From assembly GCA_910575815.1 (NCBI GenBank), contig CAJTFN010000005.1, positions 142,023-206,022 on the forward strand: a stretch of DNA of 64,000 nt, written 5' to 3'. The stretch comes from Oscillospiraceae bacterium (GTDB taxonomy: Bacteria > Bacillota > Clostridia > Oscillospirales > Oscillospiraceae). The notes under the pieces were generated by a model, which made no database searches, was not told where the DNA came from, and was given only the letters and a program-made list of their open reading frames with translations. Shown piece after piece: positions 53,018-61,365 of the stretch (its first letter is position 1; each line of letters begins with the position of its first letter). Both the position numbers and the translations under genes were made by a program.

Positions 53018-54844
53018 ATGCCCCTCAACGACAGAGAAGCGCAAGGAAAGCCGTATCAAAGCGAGGGCAACGACGGCAAAGTGTTCATCCCCGCCAAACC
53101 GAAAGTCCATTTTGACGACCCGGCTCAAATCTTCAGAGTGTGTGCCTACTGCCGTGTCTCAACAGACAGCGAGGAACAGCTTTCCTCCTTTGAACTCCAG
53201 CAGGCCCATTACCGGCAGCTGGCGAAGGAGCGGCCCAACTGGGATTTAAAGCGCGTCTACGCGGACGAGGGCATCTCCGGCACGTCGTTGAAAAACCGCA
53301 CGGAATTCAACGCCATGATCGCCGCCTGCGAGAACGGCGAATACGACCTGATCGTGACAAAAAGCGTCTCCCGTTTCGCGAGGAACCTGGTGGACTGTAT
53401 CTCCCTGATTCGGAAGCTCAAAAATCTCTCTCCTCCGGTGGGCGTGTTTTTTGAGACAGATCATCTGAACACTCTGGGGAAGGATTCGGAATTGATGCTG
53501 ACCTTTCTCGCCTCGATTGCCCAGGAGGAATCCATTAAAAAGCGGGAGGCCATGGTCTGGTCGCTGGCCCAGCGGTTTCAGGACCGCAAGCTGCTGACCC
53601 CTCCTTTGCTGGGCTATGACAGGCAGAGGGATGCCGCCGGCGGCTATATCAAATACGCTCCGCTTGTCGTCAACGAAGAAGAGGCTAAGGTGGTCCGCTT
53701 CATTTTCGACGTATATCTCCATGGATGGTCCCAGTCGCATATCGCGGATTTCCTGACGGATATCGGCTGCCGGACAAAAACCGGAAATACCGATTGGAAC
53801 AGCGGCTCTATCGGCTATATCCTCACAAATGAGCGGTACTGCGGCGATGTCTTGACCTGGAAAACCTTTACATCAGATTTGTTTGAGCATAAGCGCAGGA
53901 AGAACCGGCAGGACCTGGATCAATACCACTACATGGGACAGCATAAAGCCATTATTCCAAGGGAGACGTTCGAGATGGCGCAGACGCTTCTTCAAAATCG
54001 AAAGCACCACATGCGGGGCGGTCTGCCCGTTCTTCAAGTGATAGACGGCGGAGTTTTTCACGGGTTTGTTCCCATTAACCATCACTGGGTCAATGATGAT
54101 CCCGGGCTTTACTACGATACATCCAACAGCGTGAAAGGGCCGGACCGAAAAGCCAAAATTCAAAGAAGCACATTCTCCGCGTTTAATCTGGAGGGATATC
54201 AGGTTGTCAGAAGCCAGTTTCTACAGACCCGGTATGAAGGTCCGGCAATCACAATCTCCAGGGACAGGATTACGTTCAATCTTTTTTGCGTGAGAAGATT
54301 CGCGGACATCGGTCATATTCAATTGCTTCTTCATCCTTCTGAACGTAAAATCGCCATCAGGCCCTGTGAGGAAAACGCGACGCACAGTATCAAATGGCGT
54401 TCTGACGCCGCCAAGCCGCTGTACGCGAAGGCGCTGTGCTGCCGGCACTTTTGCGCCGCGCTCTTTCGCATTATGGAGTGGAATCCGGATTTTATCTACA
54501 GAGTCAGAGGAACCTGGGTGCGGTGCAACGACGGCCAAATCATCATGTTCAACCTGGAACAAGCCGTATCTGTGCTGCTGACCCCGGCAGATGAAAACAC
54601 TTTAAAAAAGAAGCGCGTGGAACTGTTTCAGGAACAATGGGAGGATCGTTTTGGCGAGGAGTTTTACGAACACATCGTGGAAAACGAGATTTTCTACATG
54701 GCGGGGAGCGCGGCCTGGCAGACCCGCAGGCCCAGTATCCCGGCTCCCGGCATGGCGCAGTACAGAGCGCCAACGGAAGAAGAACTCCAAATCATGATGG
54801 AAACACTTACAAGAGAGGCGGCCGCCGGTCATGTTGGATCATAG
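53018..54844 (+). CDS. Large serine recombinase with an added C-terminal domain
   Basis: 608 aa. Resolvase domain (about 40-190) with the catalytic Ser in CAYCRVSTDSEEQ and the ADEGISGTS motif; recombinase domain (about 205-310). The zinc ribbon and long coiled coil of ordinary large serine recombinases are missing. Instead residues about 385-520 (FNLEGYQVVRSQF, ITFNLFCVRR, LLLHPSERKIAIRP, IMEWNPDFIYRVRG) form a domain that recurs in the three genes that follow. The tail has VELFQEQWEDRFG, also present in the first of them. It overlaps the next gene by 14 nt. Confidence 0.9.
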   Translation: MPLNDREAQGKPYQSEGNDGKVFIPAKPKVHFDDPAQIFRVCAYCRVSTDSEEQLSSFELQQAHYRQLAKERPNWDLKRVYADEGISGTSLKNRTEFNAMIAACENGEYDLIVTKSVSRFARNLVDCISLIRKLKNLSPPVGVFFETDHLNTLGKDSELMLTFLASIAQEESIKKREAMVWSLAQRFQDRKLLTPPLLGYDRQRDAAGGYIKYAPLVVNEEEAKVVRFIFDVYLHGWSQSHIADFLTDIGCRTKTGNTDWNSGSIGYILTNERYCGDVLTWKTFTSDLFEHKRRKNRQDLDQYHYMGQHKAIIPRETFEMAQTLLQNRKHHMRGGLPVLQVIDGGVFHGFVPINHHWVNDDPGLYYDTSNSVKGPDRKAKIQRSTFSAFNLEGYQVVRSQFLQTRYEGPAITISRDRITFNLFCVRRFADIGHIQLLLHPSERKIAIRPCEENATHSIKWRSDAAKPLYAKALCCRHFCAALFRIMEWNPDFIYRVRGTWVRCNDGQIIMFNLEQAVSVLLTPADENTLKKKRVELFQEQWEDRFGEEFYEHIVENEIFYMAGSAAWQTRRPSIPAPGMAQYRAPTEEELQIMMETLTREAAAGHVGS

Positions 54845-55430
54845 TCAATTGGATGATATTTTTTTGAATGCAAGGCCGCTCGATGATGAGGACCCGGAAG
54901 CCGTGGCGGATTTAGCGGGATATCAGGTCACCAGGGCGGAGCTTTTCTCACACACCTACGAACCGGCCATTACCATCTGGCCGACCCGAATCAAGTTCAA
55001 CATGGCCTGCCTACGGAGGTTCCCGGGCGTGACGCACATTCAGATTCTGATTCACCCGGAGCAGCGGCGTCTGATTATTCGCCCCTGCCTTCCCGACGCG
55101 CCGGACTCTCTGCGGTGGGCGAAGGGCGGAGGAGAAAAGGAGCTCTCCAACCGGGATATGCTGTGCAGGATTTTCGCGGGGAAGGTCTTTGACTTGATGA
55201 AATGGGACTCGGAATACCGCTACAAAATGATGGGCAGGCCCGCCGTCTATCAGGAGGAAATGCTGTTTCTGTTTAAGCTGACGGATTTCGAGCTGTTTAT
55301 GGGCGGGAGAAAGCGGCGGTCCTACCTTCCGGGAGAATGGAGGGACTATTTCGGAACGCCGGTGGAATCTCACGAGGAGCAGTACAAAATTGATCTTGCG
55401 GACGGTTATATTACAACTGACAGAGTATAG
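54831..55430 (+). CDS. Stand-alone copy 2 of the recombinase-associated domain
   Basis: 199 aa, overlapping the recombinase end by 14 nt. Residues about 25-155 align with the recombinase C-terminal domain: LAGYQVTRAELF, ITIWPTRIKFNMACLRRFP, IQILIHPEQRRLIIRPC, LMKWDSEYRYKMMGRP. The tail YLPGEWRDYFGTP parallels the recombinase tail. No catalytic resolvase motif, membrane segment or known domain. Databases tend to call such proteins integrase by association. A DNA-binding or directionality role is a guess based on operon structure. Confidence 0.8.
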   Translation: MLDHSQLDDIFLNARPLDDEDPEAVADLAGYQVTRAELFSHTYEPAITIWPTRIKFNMACLRRFPGVTHIQILIHPEQRRLIIRPCLPDAPDSLRWAKGGGEKELSNRDMLCRIFAGKVFDLMKWDSEYRYKMMGRPAVYQEEMLFLFKLTDFELFMGGRKRRSYLPGEWRDYFGTPVESHEEQYKIDLADGYITTDRV

Positions 55431-55441
55431 GAGGGCTACAA

Positions 55442-55903
55442 ATGGCGGCGATTCCTTTCAGCAGTGAGATTGAGGAAATTTCCATGGACGGTTTTCAGGT
55501 AGTCAGCGGAGACCTCTTTACACGCAGATCCGGCTACTATTCCCCGACATGCACGATTTGGAGCGGCGGGATCACCTTTAATAAGGTAGCTTTGACGGCC
55601 CTGAACAACTGTGAACGGGTGAGGATTGAAATTCATCCTCAGAAAAAGAGCGTCTTGCTTGTTCCGGTAACCATGAAAGACAAGGACGGCATTCCCTGGA
55701 GAAAAAACATCAAAGATTACGCCCCCCGGCGCATGGAATGCGTCAGATTTTCTTCGAAGCTTTACGAAATGTGGAACTGGGATACCGGCTGTGTTTGCAG
55801 GGCGGTGGGGCGCGTTGTGACAGTAGACAACAAGGTCATGCTCCTTTTCGATTTCAGCTCTCCGGAGCAGTGGAAAGGCAAAGAGAGAACATCGGAGAAA
55901 TGA
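55442..55903 (+). CDS. Stand-alone copy 3 of the recombinase-associated domain
   Basis: 153 aa, 11 bp after copy 2 with GGAGGG upstream. Pattern matches: MDGFQVVSGDLF, TIWSGGITFNKVALTAL, VRIEIHPQKKSVLLVPV, LYEMWNWDTGCVCRAVGR. It is more diverged than copy 2 (for example the RP after the IHP motif has become VP) and lacks the W-D-FG tail. Function unknown. Its stop overlaps the copy 4 start by ATGA. Confidence 0.78.
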   Translation: MAAIPFSSEIEEISMDGFQVVSGDLFTRRSGYYSPTCTIWSGGITFNKVALTALNNCERVRIEIHPQKKSVLLVPVTMKDKDGIPWRKNIKDYAPRRMECVRFSSKLYEMWNWDTGCVCRAVGRVVTVDNKVMLLFDFSSPEQWKGKERTSEK

Positions 55904-56259
55904 ATGACATTCACATTTCCTTTTACTTAAGGGTTGGACGGATTCACATTTTTACAGAAACGCTTCGGCTCATCGGCCAGCCAAAGCGGATATGCTTTTT
56001 GATTTCCTCGGATGGGCAGTCGCTGCTGATGCGCGCATATGAAACCAGAGACCTCAAGTCCCACAGGGCCCCGCCGAATGTGTATAACGGCAAGCGCTCG
56101 TTTGAAGTATCCAGCTGTAAGCTGTGCGGGATTCTAGCTAATCTCCACGGTTGGAATCCGGAATACTCTTACCGTGTTCCCGGCGTACTGATGCAGGATC
56201 AGCGCTCAGTACGGTTTTCTTTGGCAGAGGCAGAGGTGATTGGTAAGGAATCATTTTGA
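55900..56259 (+). CDS. Stand-alone copy 4 of the recombinase-associated domain
   Basis: 119 aa from ATG 55900. The N-terminal GYQV segment is lost; it starts within the domain. Matching points: RICFLISSDGQSLLMRAY for the I-HP-K-IRP block, SFEVSSCKLCGILANLHGWNPEYSYRVPG for the C-x-F/L...W-N-Y-R-x-G block. It is the most diverged copy. It ends the operon; the copy-B leader hairpin 13 bp later is its terminator. Confidence 0.75.
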   Translation: MNDIHISFYLRVGRIHIFTETLRLIGQPKRICFLISSDGQSLLMRAYETRDLKSHRAPPNVYNGKRSFEVSSCKLCGILANLHGWNPEYSYRVPGVLMQDQRSVRFSLAEAEVIGKESF

Positions 56260-56272
56260 GAACACGCTATAT

Positions 56273-56350
56273 TGCCGGACGGAGTAAATCCGTCCGGCAT
56301 TTTTTTGTTCCCGCAGCATATCCATGAACCGAGGTGATGCAATTTGGAAA
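56273..56350 (+). repeat. Leader repeat, copy B (terminator plus conserved tail)
   Basis: TGCCGGACGGA pairs with TCCGTCCGGCA and is followed by seven T: a strong terminator for the four-gene operon. The following 45 bp match copy A (52494-52570) and end at the start of the small gene at 56344. Confidence 0.85.
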
Positions 56351-56526
56351 GCGCGCAAAAAGAGCTGGTCAAGGTCCTGCTGGATCATATCCGCGCCCTT
56401 GGCCTGATATCGGATTTCACCTATTCCAGGGCCGTGGATTTGGTACATTCTGTGATAGACTTCCCGGAGCTTTTCCAGTATCCTGTGTGCTTGACAAAGG
56501 AGGCGGAGATTCATGAATGTACTTAG
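56344..56526 (+). CDS. Small helical protein preceding the second recombinase
   Basis: 60 aa from a TTG at 56344 (AGGTG 12 bp upstream). SAQKELVKVLLDHIRALGLIS...DLVHSVIDFPELFQYPVCLTKEA is a conserved-looking small protein that I associate with recombinase genes of clostridial elements. No known domain. It overlaps the recombinase start by 14 nt, so translation is coupled. It may be a recombination directionality factor, by position only. Confidence 0.65.
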   Translation: MESAQKELVKVLLDHIRALGLISDFTYSRAVDLVHSVIDFPELFQYPVCLTKEAEIHECT

Positions 56527-58180
56527 GATACGAAATGAAATGCGGAACGGGAAAACCATCTTCGACCTGCCCCTGCGGGTAACCTTCTACGCCAGAGTTT
56601 CCACAGACAAGGATGAACAGCTCAACAGTTTGGAAAACCAGGTACAGTATTACACACAATTCATTCAGGAAAAACGGAATTGGACCTATGTTCAGGGCTA
56701 TGTGGACGAGGGTATTTCCGGCACCAGCACCAAAAAGCGGGACAGCTTCTTACGGATGATAGCGGACGCCAAAGCAGGGCGGTTTGACTTCATCATCACG
56801 AAGGAGATCTCCCGCTTTTCCCGTTCTACGCTGGACAGCATCCAGTACACTCAGGAGCTGCTGGAACACGACGTGGGGGTACTGTTCCAAAACGACAACA
56901 TCAACACCCTGGACTCCGACAGCGAGTTCCGGCTGGTGGTCATGGCCGGGGTGGCTCAGGACGAGGTGCGCAAGCTGTCCGAGCGGCTGAAGTTCGGTTT
57001 CCGGCAAGCCATCAAAAACGGCCACGTGCTGGGCAATGACAAGCTGTGGGGGTATGACAAAAAGGACTGTGTGCTGACCATCAATGCGGGGGAGGCCCAG
57101 GTAGTACGGCGGATTTTCGACCTCTACGCCAATCAGCAAATGGGCATCCGCCGCATTTCTCAGGTGCTGTACGACGAGGGCTTTACCAGCCGCAAGGGCA
57201 ACGCTTTCAACGTGCTCACCATCCGGCATATTCTCTGCAATCCAAAATATAAGGGCTGGTACTGTGCCAACAAAAGCCAGACAGTGGACTACCGCAGTAA
57301 GCGGAAAATTTTCATGGACGAGAGCGAATGGGTCATGTATCCAGATCCGTCTATCCCGGCGATCGTCTCCGAGGAGCTATGGGACAGGGCCAACGCCCTC
57401 TACAAGCGACGCAGTAAACAGATGATGTCCCATCAAAGCGGGGCGGAATTCCACAACCGATATCCTTACAGCGGCAAGATCATCTGTGAGGAACACGGCA
57501 CCAGCTTCCACCGTCAACTGCTGAAAAGCGCCAAGGATGAAAAGGAGGCCTGGCAGTGTCGTGTCTACCGAGATAAAGGGCGGGCAGCCTGTTCCGCACC
57601 CCAGCTCCGGACAACGGAGCTGAATCAAATCATGGCCGACATCTTCAGCCAATTGGCGCAAAACAAACAGGCCATCATCGACGCGGTAGTGACAGTCCTC
57701 CAATCTGTCCCAGACGAACACGACTACGCCCAGGACATCCGGCGCATCGAAGAGGACCTGTCCGCCATCCAGGCAAAAAAAGACCGTCTGCTGGAGATGA
57801 GCATTGAGGGCGTCATCACCACAGTGGAGTTCAAGCAGCGCAACGACGGCTTCAACCAACAGATCCAAGCCCTGGAGGAACGGCTGGAAGCCCTCCGGGC
57901 GGAGGCGGAAAAGGGCCAACGAACGGCGGCACAGCTGGAGGAAATCCGCGCCGCCCTGGAGCGGGAGCTTTCCTTCCAAAACGGCATCCATTCCGCCCTT
58001 GTCACCACAATCCTGGACAAAATCGTGGTCAAAAAGAACAGTACCAAAGAGGAAATCCACCTGGACATCCACCTGAAATTCGGCGGCCCATGGGAGGCCG
58101 CTTTCAACCGGATGGATTCCTCCCTTTGCTTCATCCGTCCAAGAAGTATTACACCCAAAGCTCCGACCAGGAAGACCTGA
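56513..58180 (+). CDS. Large serine recombinase next to sigK (SpoIVCA-like position)
   Basis: 555 aa. Resolvase domain with catalytic Ser in FYARVSTDKDEQLNS and VDEGISGTSTKKR; recombinase domain (about 180-285); zinc ribbon with YSGKIICEEHGT (partly degenerate Cys set) and CRVYRDKGRAAC; coiled coil (about 410-500); DUF4368-like tail KIVVKKNSTKEEIHLDIHLKFGG. The last 24 residues (NRMDSSLCFIRPRS...) run through the junction with sigK. By position it should excise the DNA interrupting sigK in the mother cell, as SpoIVCA does in B. subtilis. That is inference. Confidence 0.9.
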   Translation: MNVLRIRNEMRNGKTIFDLPLRVTFYARVSTDKDEQLNSLENQVQYYTQFIQEKRNWTYVQGYVDEGISGTSTKKRDSFLRMIADAKAGRFDFIITKEISRFSRSTLDSIQYTQELLEHDVGVLFQNDNINTLDSDSEFRLVVMAGVAQDEVRKLSERLKFGFRQAIKNGHVLGNDKLWGYDKKDCVLTINAGEAQVVRRIFDLYANQQMGIRRISQVLYDEGFTSRKGNAFNVLTIRHILCNPKYKGWYCANKSQTVDYRSKRKIFMDESEWVMYPDPSIPAIVSEELWDRANALYKRRSKQMMSHQSGAEFHNRYPYSGKIICEEHGTSFHRQLLKSAKDEKEAWQCRVYRDKGRAACSAPQLRTTELNQIMADIFSQLAQNKQAIIDAVVTVLQSVPDEHDYAQDIRRIEEDLSAIQAKKDRLLEMSIEGVITTVEFKQRNDGFNQQIQALEERLEALRAEAEKGQRTAAQLEEIRAALERELSFQNGIHSALVTTILDKIVVKKNSTKEEIHLDIHLKFGGPWEAAFNRMDSSLCFIRPRSITPKAPTRKT

Positions 58181-58665
58181 TCTCCATCGGCACCATCGGT
58201 CTCATCAAGGGCATTTCCAGCTTTGACCCCACCAAGGGAGCCCGGCTGGCCACTTACGCGGCGCGATGCATTGAAAATGAAATCCTAATGTACTTCCGCA
58301 GCCAGAAAAAGCTCCAGGGCGAGGTCTCCCTCTCCGACTCCATCGACACCGACAAGGAGGGCAACGCACTCCAGCTTATGGACATCGTCGGCGTAGACGA
58401 TACCATGCTGGAGGACCTCCACGACCGGGACAACGCCCTCCGGCTTCACAAGCTGGTGCGGGAGTATCTCACCGCCCGGGAGGCGGAAATCGTCCGCCTT
58501 CGCTATGGCCTGGGAGGAACCGTGCCCTTAACCCAGCGGGAGATCGCTTCCTCCTTTGGCATTTCCCGAAGCTATGTATCCCGCATCGAAAAACGGGCTC
58601 TCGAAAAACTCCGGGAAGCCCTCCAGGATCCCCCGGCTCACGCCACCGGAGCCGCCCTCCGATAA
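58090..58665 (+). pseudogene. sigK: 3' part of sporulation sigma factor sigma-K, joined to a recombinase gene
   Basis: From base 58141 (KKYYTQSSDQEDLISIGTIG) the frame is clear sigma-K: region 2 FDPTKGARLATYAARCIENEIL, region 3, and region 4 LTQREIASSFGISRSYVSRIEKRAL. The expected 60 or so preceding residues (pro-sequence, region 1.2 and start of 2.1 ending ...NLRLVAHIV) are absent; upstream is the recombinase gene. The frame can start at ATG 58090 but gives recombinase-derived residues. Either this is the 3' half of a gene split by a skin-type element, rejoined during sporulation, or a truncated sigK. The 5' half was not found in the window. Confidence 0.85.
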
Positions 58666-58671
58666 TCTCCA

Positions 58672-58703
58672 GGCACACCGGCCAGAACTCTGGCCGGTGT
58701 GCC
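58672..58703. terminator. Terminator between convergent sigK and ldh
   Basis: GGCACACCGGCCAGA and TCTGGCCGGTGTGCC form a nearly continuous 14-15-bp stem. Confidence 0.85.
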
Positions 58704-58708
58704 ATGTG

Positions 58709-59659
58709 TTATGACAGCTTCAACGTCCCGATGGCTTCCCACATCTGCTCCGCCGAAGCCGCCAGCGCCGCCCGCTCCTCGCCGCTCAGCGGCATCTCCA
58801 AAATCTCCTGCAAGCCCTTCCGGCCCACGATGGACGGAAGGCTCAGCACCAATCCGTTCATCCCATACTGCCCGTCCAGCACCGCCGACACCGGCAGCAC
58901 CGCCCGTTCGTCCTTCACGATGGCCTCCGCGATCCGGCCCACCGCCATGGCGATTCCGTAATAGGTGGCTCCCTTCCGCTGGATGATCTGATAAGCGCTG
59001 TCCCGAACCTCCCGGTACAGCCGATCCCGGTTCTCCGCTCCCAGGGTCTGCCCCCGGACCCGGCAGAAGTCCTCCAAATCCAGGCCCGACACATTGGCCT
59101 CGCTCCACACCGCCAGTTCGCTGTCTCCATGCTCCCCGATGATGAAAGCATGGATATTCCGGCTGTCCACCTCCAGCTCCGCTCCCAGCAGCTGCTTGAG
59201 CCGCCCGGTGTCCAGCACCGTCCCGGAGCCGATGACCCGCTCCCGGGGATAGCCCGACAGCCTCCAGGCCGCGTAGGTCAGCACGTCCACCGGGTTGGAC
59301 ACCACCAGAAGGATGCCTCCAAAGTCCCGGGCGGTAATCTCCCGCAAGATGGAGCGGAGAATTTCCGTGTTCTTCCCAATGAGGTCCAGCCGGGTCTCTC
59401 CCGGCTTCTGGTTGGCCCCGGCGGTAATCACCACCAGGGCGCAGTCCGTCAGATCGTCATAGCTCCCGGCGGTGATCTCCATAGCCGCGCCATAGGGCAA
59501 TCCGTCCCGGAGGTCCATGGCCTCCCCCTCCGCCTTTTCCCGGTTGGCGTCCAGGAGTACCAGGCGGGTGAACAGGCCCTGCTGCAAAAAGCGGAAGGCG
59601 ATGGACGCCCCCACGTTGCCGCAGCCAATGACAGCCGCCTTTCTGTGGTCGATTTTCAT
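58709..59659 (-). CDS. ldh: L-lactate dehydrogenase
   Basis: 316 aa from ATG 59659 (MKIDHRKAAVIGCGNVG), GGAGGA upstream. It interconverts pyruvate and lactate with NADH. Rossmann loop GCGNVGASIAF; active-site loop GANQKPGETRLDL near 81, where a Gln (TAGANQKPG) sits at the substrate-specificity position as in lactate rather than malate enzymes; VVSNPVDVLTY near 116; catalytic His in IIGEHGDSELAVWS near 171. A GGCGGGAC/GTCCCGCC stem (59682-59705) lies in its leader. Confidence 0.94.
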   Translation of the reverse strand: MKIDHRKAAVIGCGNVGASIAFRFLQQGLFTRLVLLDANREKAEGEAMDLRDGLPYGAAMEITAGSYDDLTDCALVVITAGANQKPGETRLDLIGKNTEILRSILREITARDFGGILLVVSNPVDVLTYAAWRLSGYPRERVIGSGTVLDTGRLKQLLGAELEVDSRNIHAFIIGEHGDSELAVWSEANVSGLDLEDFCRVRGQTLGAENRDRLYREVRDSAYQIIQRKGATYYGIAMAVGRIAEAIVKDERAVLPVSAVLDGQYGMNGLVLSLPSIVGRKGLQEILEMPLSGEERAALAASAEQMWEAIGTLKLS

Positions 59660-59806
59660 GAAACATCCTCCTCTCAATCCGGCGGGACTTGCGCCGGTCC
59701 CGCCGCCGCTGTATACTGTTCCCGAATACCCGGCGGGCTATCCGCCGGAAAGCGGGGCCTTCAGCCCGGCGTCTCCCTCAACGCTCCCGCTGGAAAGCAG
59801 CCGCCC

Positions 59807-61105
59807 CTACATCCGCTTGTCATCCGTCGCCGGATTGTCCAGAAGCTCCCCGTCCTCCCCGAACCGGGACCCGTGGCAGGGGCAGTCCCAGCTGTGCTCC
59901 TGGGCGTTGTACTTCAGGGCGCAGCCCATGTGGGGGCACCGGGGCGCCGTAGGCGTCAGCAGCCCCAGGGCGGACTGCCAGGCATTGGCCGCCAGCTGGG
60001 GCCGGAGCACGCTCCGGGAGGGACAGAACAGCTCCTCATAGGGATTCGCCCGGCCCAGGAGCAGATCCGCCAGCAGCTCCGCCGCCGCCATGGAGGAGGT
60101 CATCCCCCACTTGTTGAAGCCCGTAGCCACATACAGCCCCTCCGTCCGGCGGGAGTATTGGCCCACATAGGGCACGCCGTCCAGAGTCATGCAGTCCTGG
60201 GTGGCCCAGCGGGCGGCGATCCGGGCCTGGGGATAGTGCCGCTGGGCAAAGTCCTCCAGCTCCCGCCAGCCGCCTCCGGGCTTTCCGGTCCGGTGTCCCC
60301 TGCCGCCCAGGAGAAGCAGCTCCCCGGAGTTCCGAAAGGACAGGCCCGTTTCCTTCTGGTCCACGTACATTCCCGGCAGACTCCCGGCGTTCTCCAGCGC
60401 CAGCACATAGGAGCGGTGCTGATAGAGCTTGAGGAAATAGGCTCCGTGTTTGTTGAGCAGGGGAAAATGGGTGGCAACGATCATCCGCTTCGCCCGGATG
60501 GTTCCCCGGTTCGTCACCGCCGTTCCCCGGCCCAGCTCCAGGACCTTGGTATCCCCAAAAATCCGGAGGTCCCGGGCGATGGCGGCGGCGAACTTCAGGG
60601 GGTGGAACTGGGCCTGTTTCGGGAATTTCAGCGCCCCCGCCGTGGGCATGGGCAACTCGGGAGTCCGAACCAGCTCCGCCGGAAAGCCCAGGCGGGACAG
60701 GGCCTCCAGCTCCCGGTCCAGCTCCCGGCAGTCTCCCCCGGCGTAGACATAGGCATCCCGCTCCTGGAAATCGCAGTCGATGTCCCGGCACAATTCCCGG
60801 AAGCGCCCCAGGGCCGCCCGGTTGGCCTCCAGGTAAAGCCGGGCCCTCTCCGGGCCGAAGGTCCGGAGGAGCTTCCCGTAGAGCAAGCCGTGCTGAAAGG
60901 TGAGCTTGGCGGTGGTATTGCCCGTCACGCCGCCGCAGAGGCGGCCCGCCTCCACCAGGGCATAGTCTACCCCGGCCCGGTCCAGGTAGTGGGCGCACAG
61001 AAGGCCGGCCATACCGCCGCCAAGGATGAGCGTGTCGGTATTCAGGTCCCCGTCCAGAGGGGCGAAGGAGGGCATGTCCGCTGTGGCGGTCCAGATGGAA
61101 TTCAT
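59807..61105 (-). CDS. FAD-dependent oxidoreductase with C-terminal Rieske domain
   Basis: 432 aa from ATG 61105 (MNSIWTATADMP). DAO-type flavoprotein: the dinucleotide loop is TLILGGGMAGLLCAHYLDRAG near residue 25, FAD motif GLYVATGFNKWGMTSS near 320. The last 60 residues are a Rieske 2Fe-2S domain with CPHMGC and CPCHGSRF ligands. Such fused proteins are common in Firmicutes and Bacteroidota and probably oxidise an amine or amino acid; the substrate is unknown. GCGAGGTG lies before the start. Monocistronic between ldh and the anti-sigma gene. Confidence 0.9.
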   Translation of the reverse strand: MNSIWTATADMPSFAPLDGDLNTDTLILGGGMAGLLCAHYLDRAGVDYALVEAGRLCGGVTGNTTAKLTFQHGLLYGKLLRTFGPERARLYLEANRAALGRFRELCRDIDCDFQERDAYVYAGGDCRELDRELEALSRLGFPAELVRTPELPMPTAGALKFPKQAQFHPLKFAAAIARDLRIFGDTKVLELGRGTAVTNRGTIRAKRMIVATHFPLLNKHGAYFLKLYQHRSYVLALENAGSLPGMYVDQKETGLSFRNSGELLLLGGRGHRTGKPGGGWRELEDFAQRHYPQARIAARWATQDCMTLDGVPYVGQYSRRTEGLYVATGFNKWGMTSSMAAAELLADLLLGRANPYEELFCPSRSVLRPQLAANAWQSALGLLTPTAPRCPHMGCALKYNAQEHSWDCPCHGSRFGEDGELLDNPATDDKRM

Positions 61106-61324
61106 GGAATTCACCTCGCTGCTGTCGTTGTACGCCCGGGACAAGCCGGGCGGTTTTCAGGAGCCTCGCTGAGGATAGCTTGACCCTCCCGGCGGAAATC
61201 ATACCTCCGCTTTGCCGGTTTTCCAAGCAAGTTCCCTCTGCCGTTTGTGTGGTCGTCCTGAAAGGAAGCCAGATAGAATTCCCCCTGAAACCATGGAAAC
61301 GGCGTTCCAGGACCAAAGACGCGC

Positions 61325-61356
61325 AAAAAGGCCGCCCCTTTCGGGGCGGCCTTCGG
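61325..61356 (-). terminator. Terminator after the anti-sigma gene
   Basis: AAGGCCGCCCC pairs with GGGGCGGCCTT across TTTC; on the minus strand it is followed by TTTT. Confidence 0.88.
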
Positions 61357-61365
61357 TTTCGGTTT

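Noticed and set aside
52482..58090. Search for the 5' half of sigK inside or left of the recombinase island
   Set aside because: No frame resembling the sigma-K N-terminus was found here or in the gaps after trmB and around 47.6-48.1 kb.
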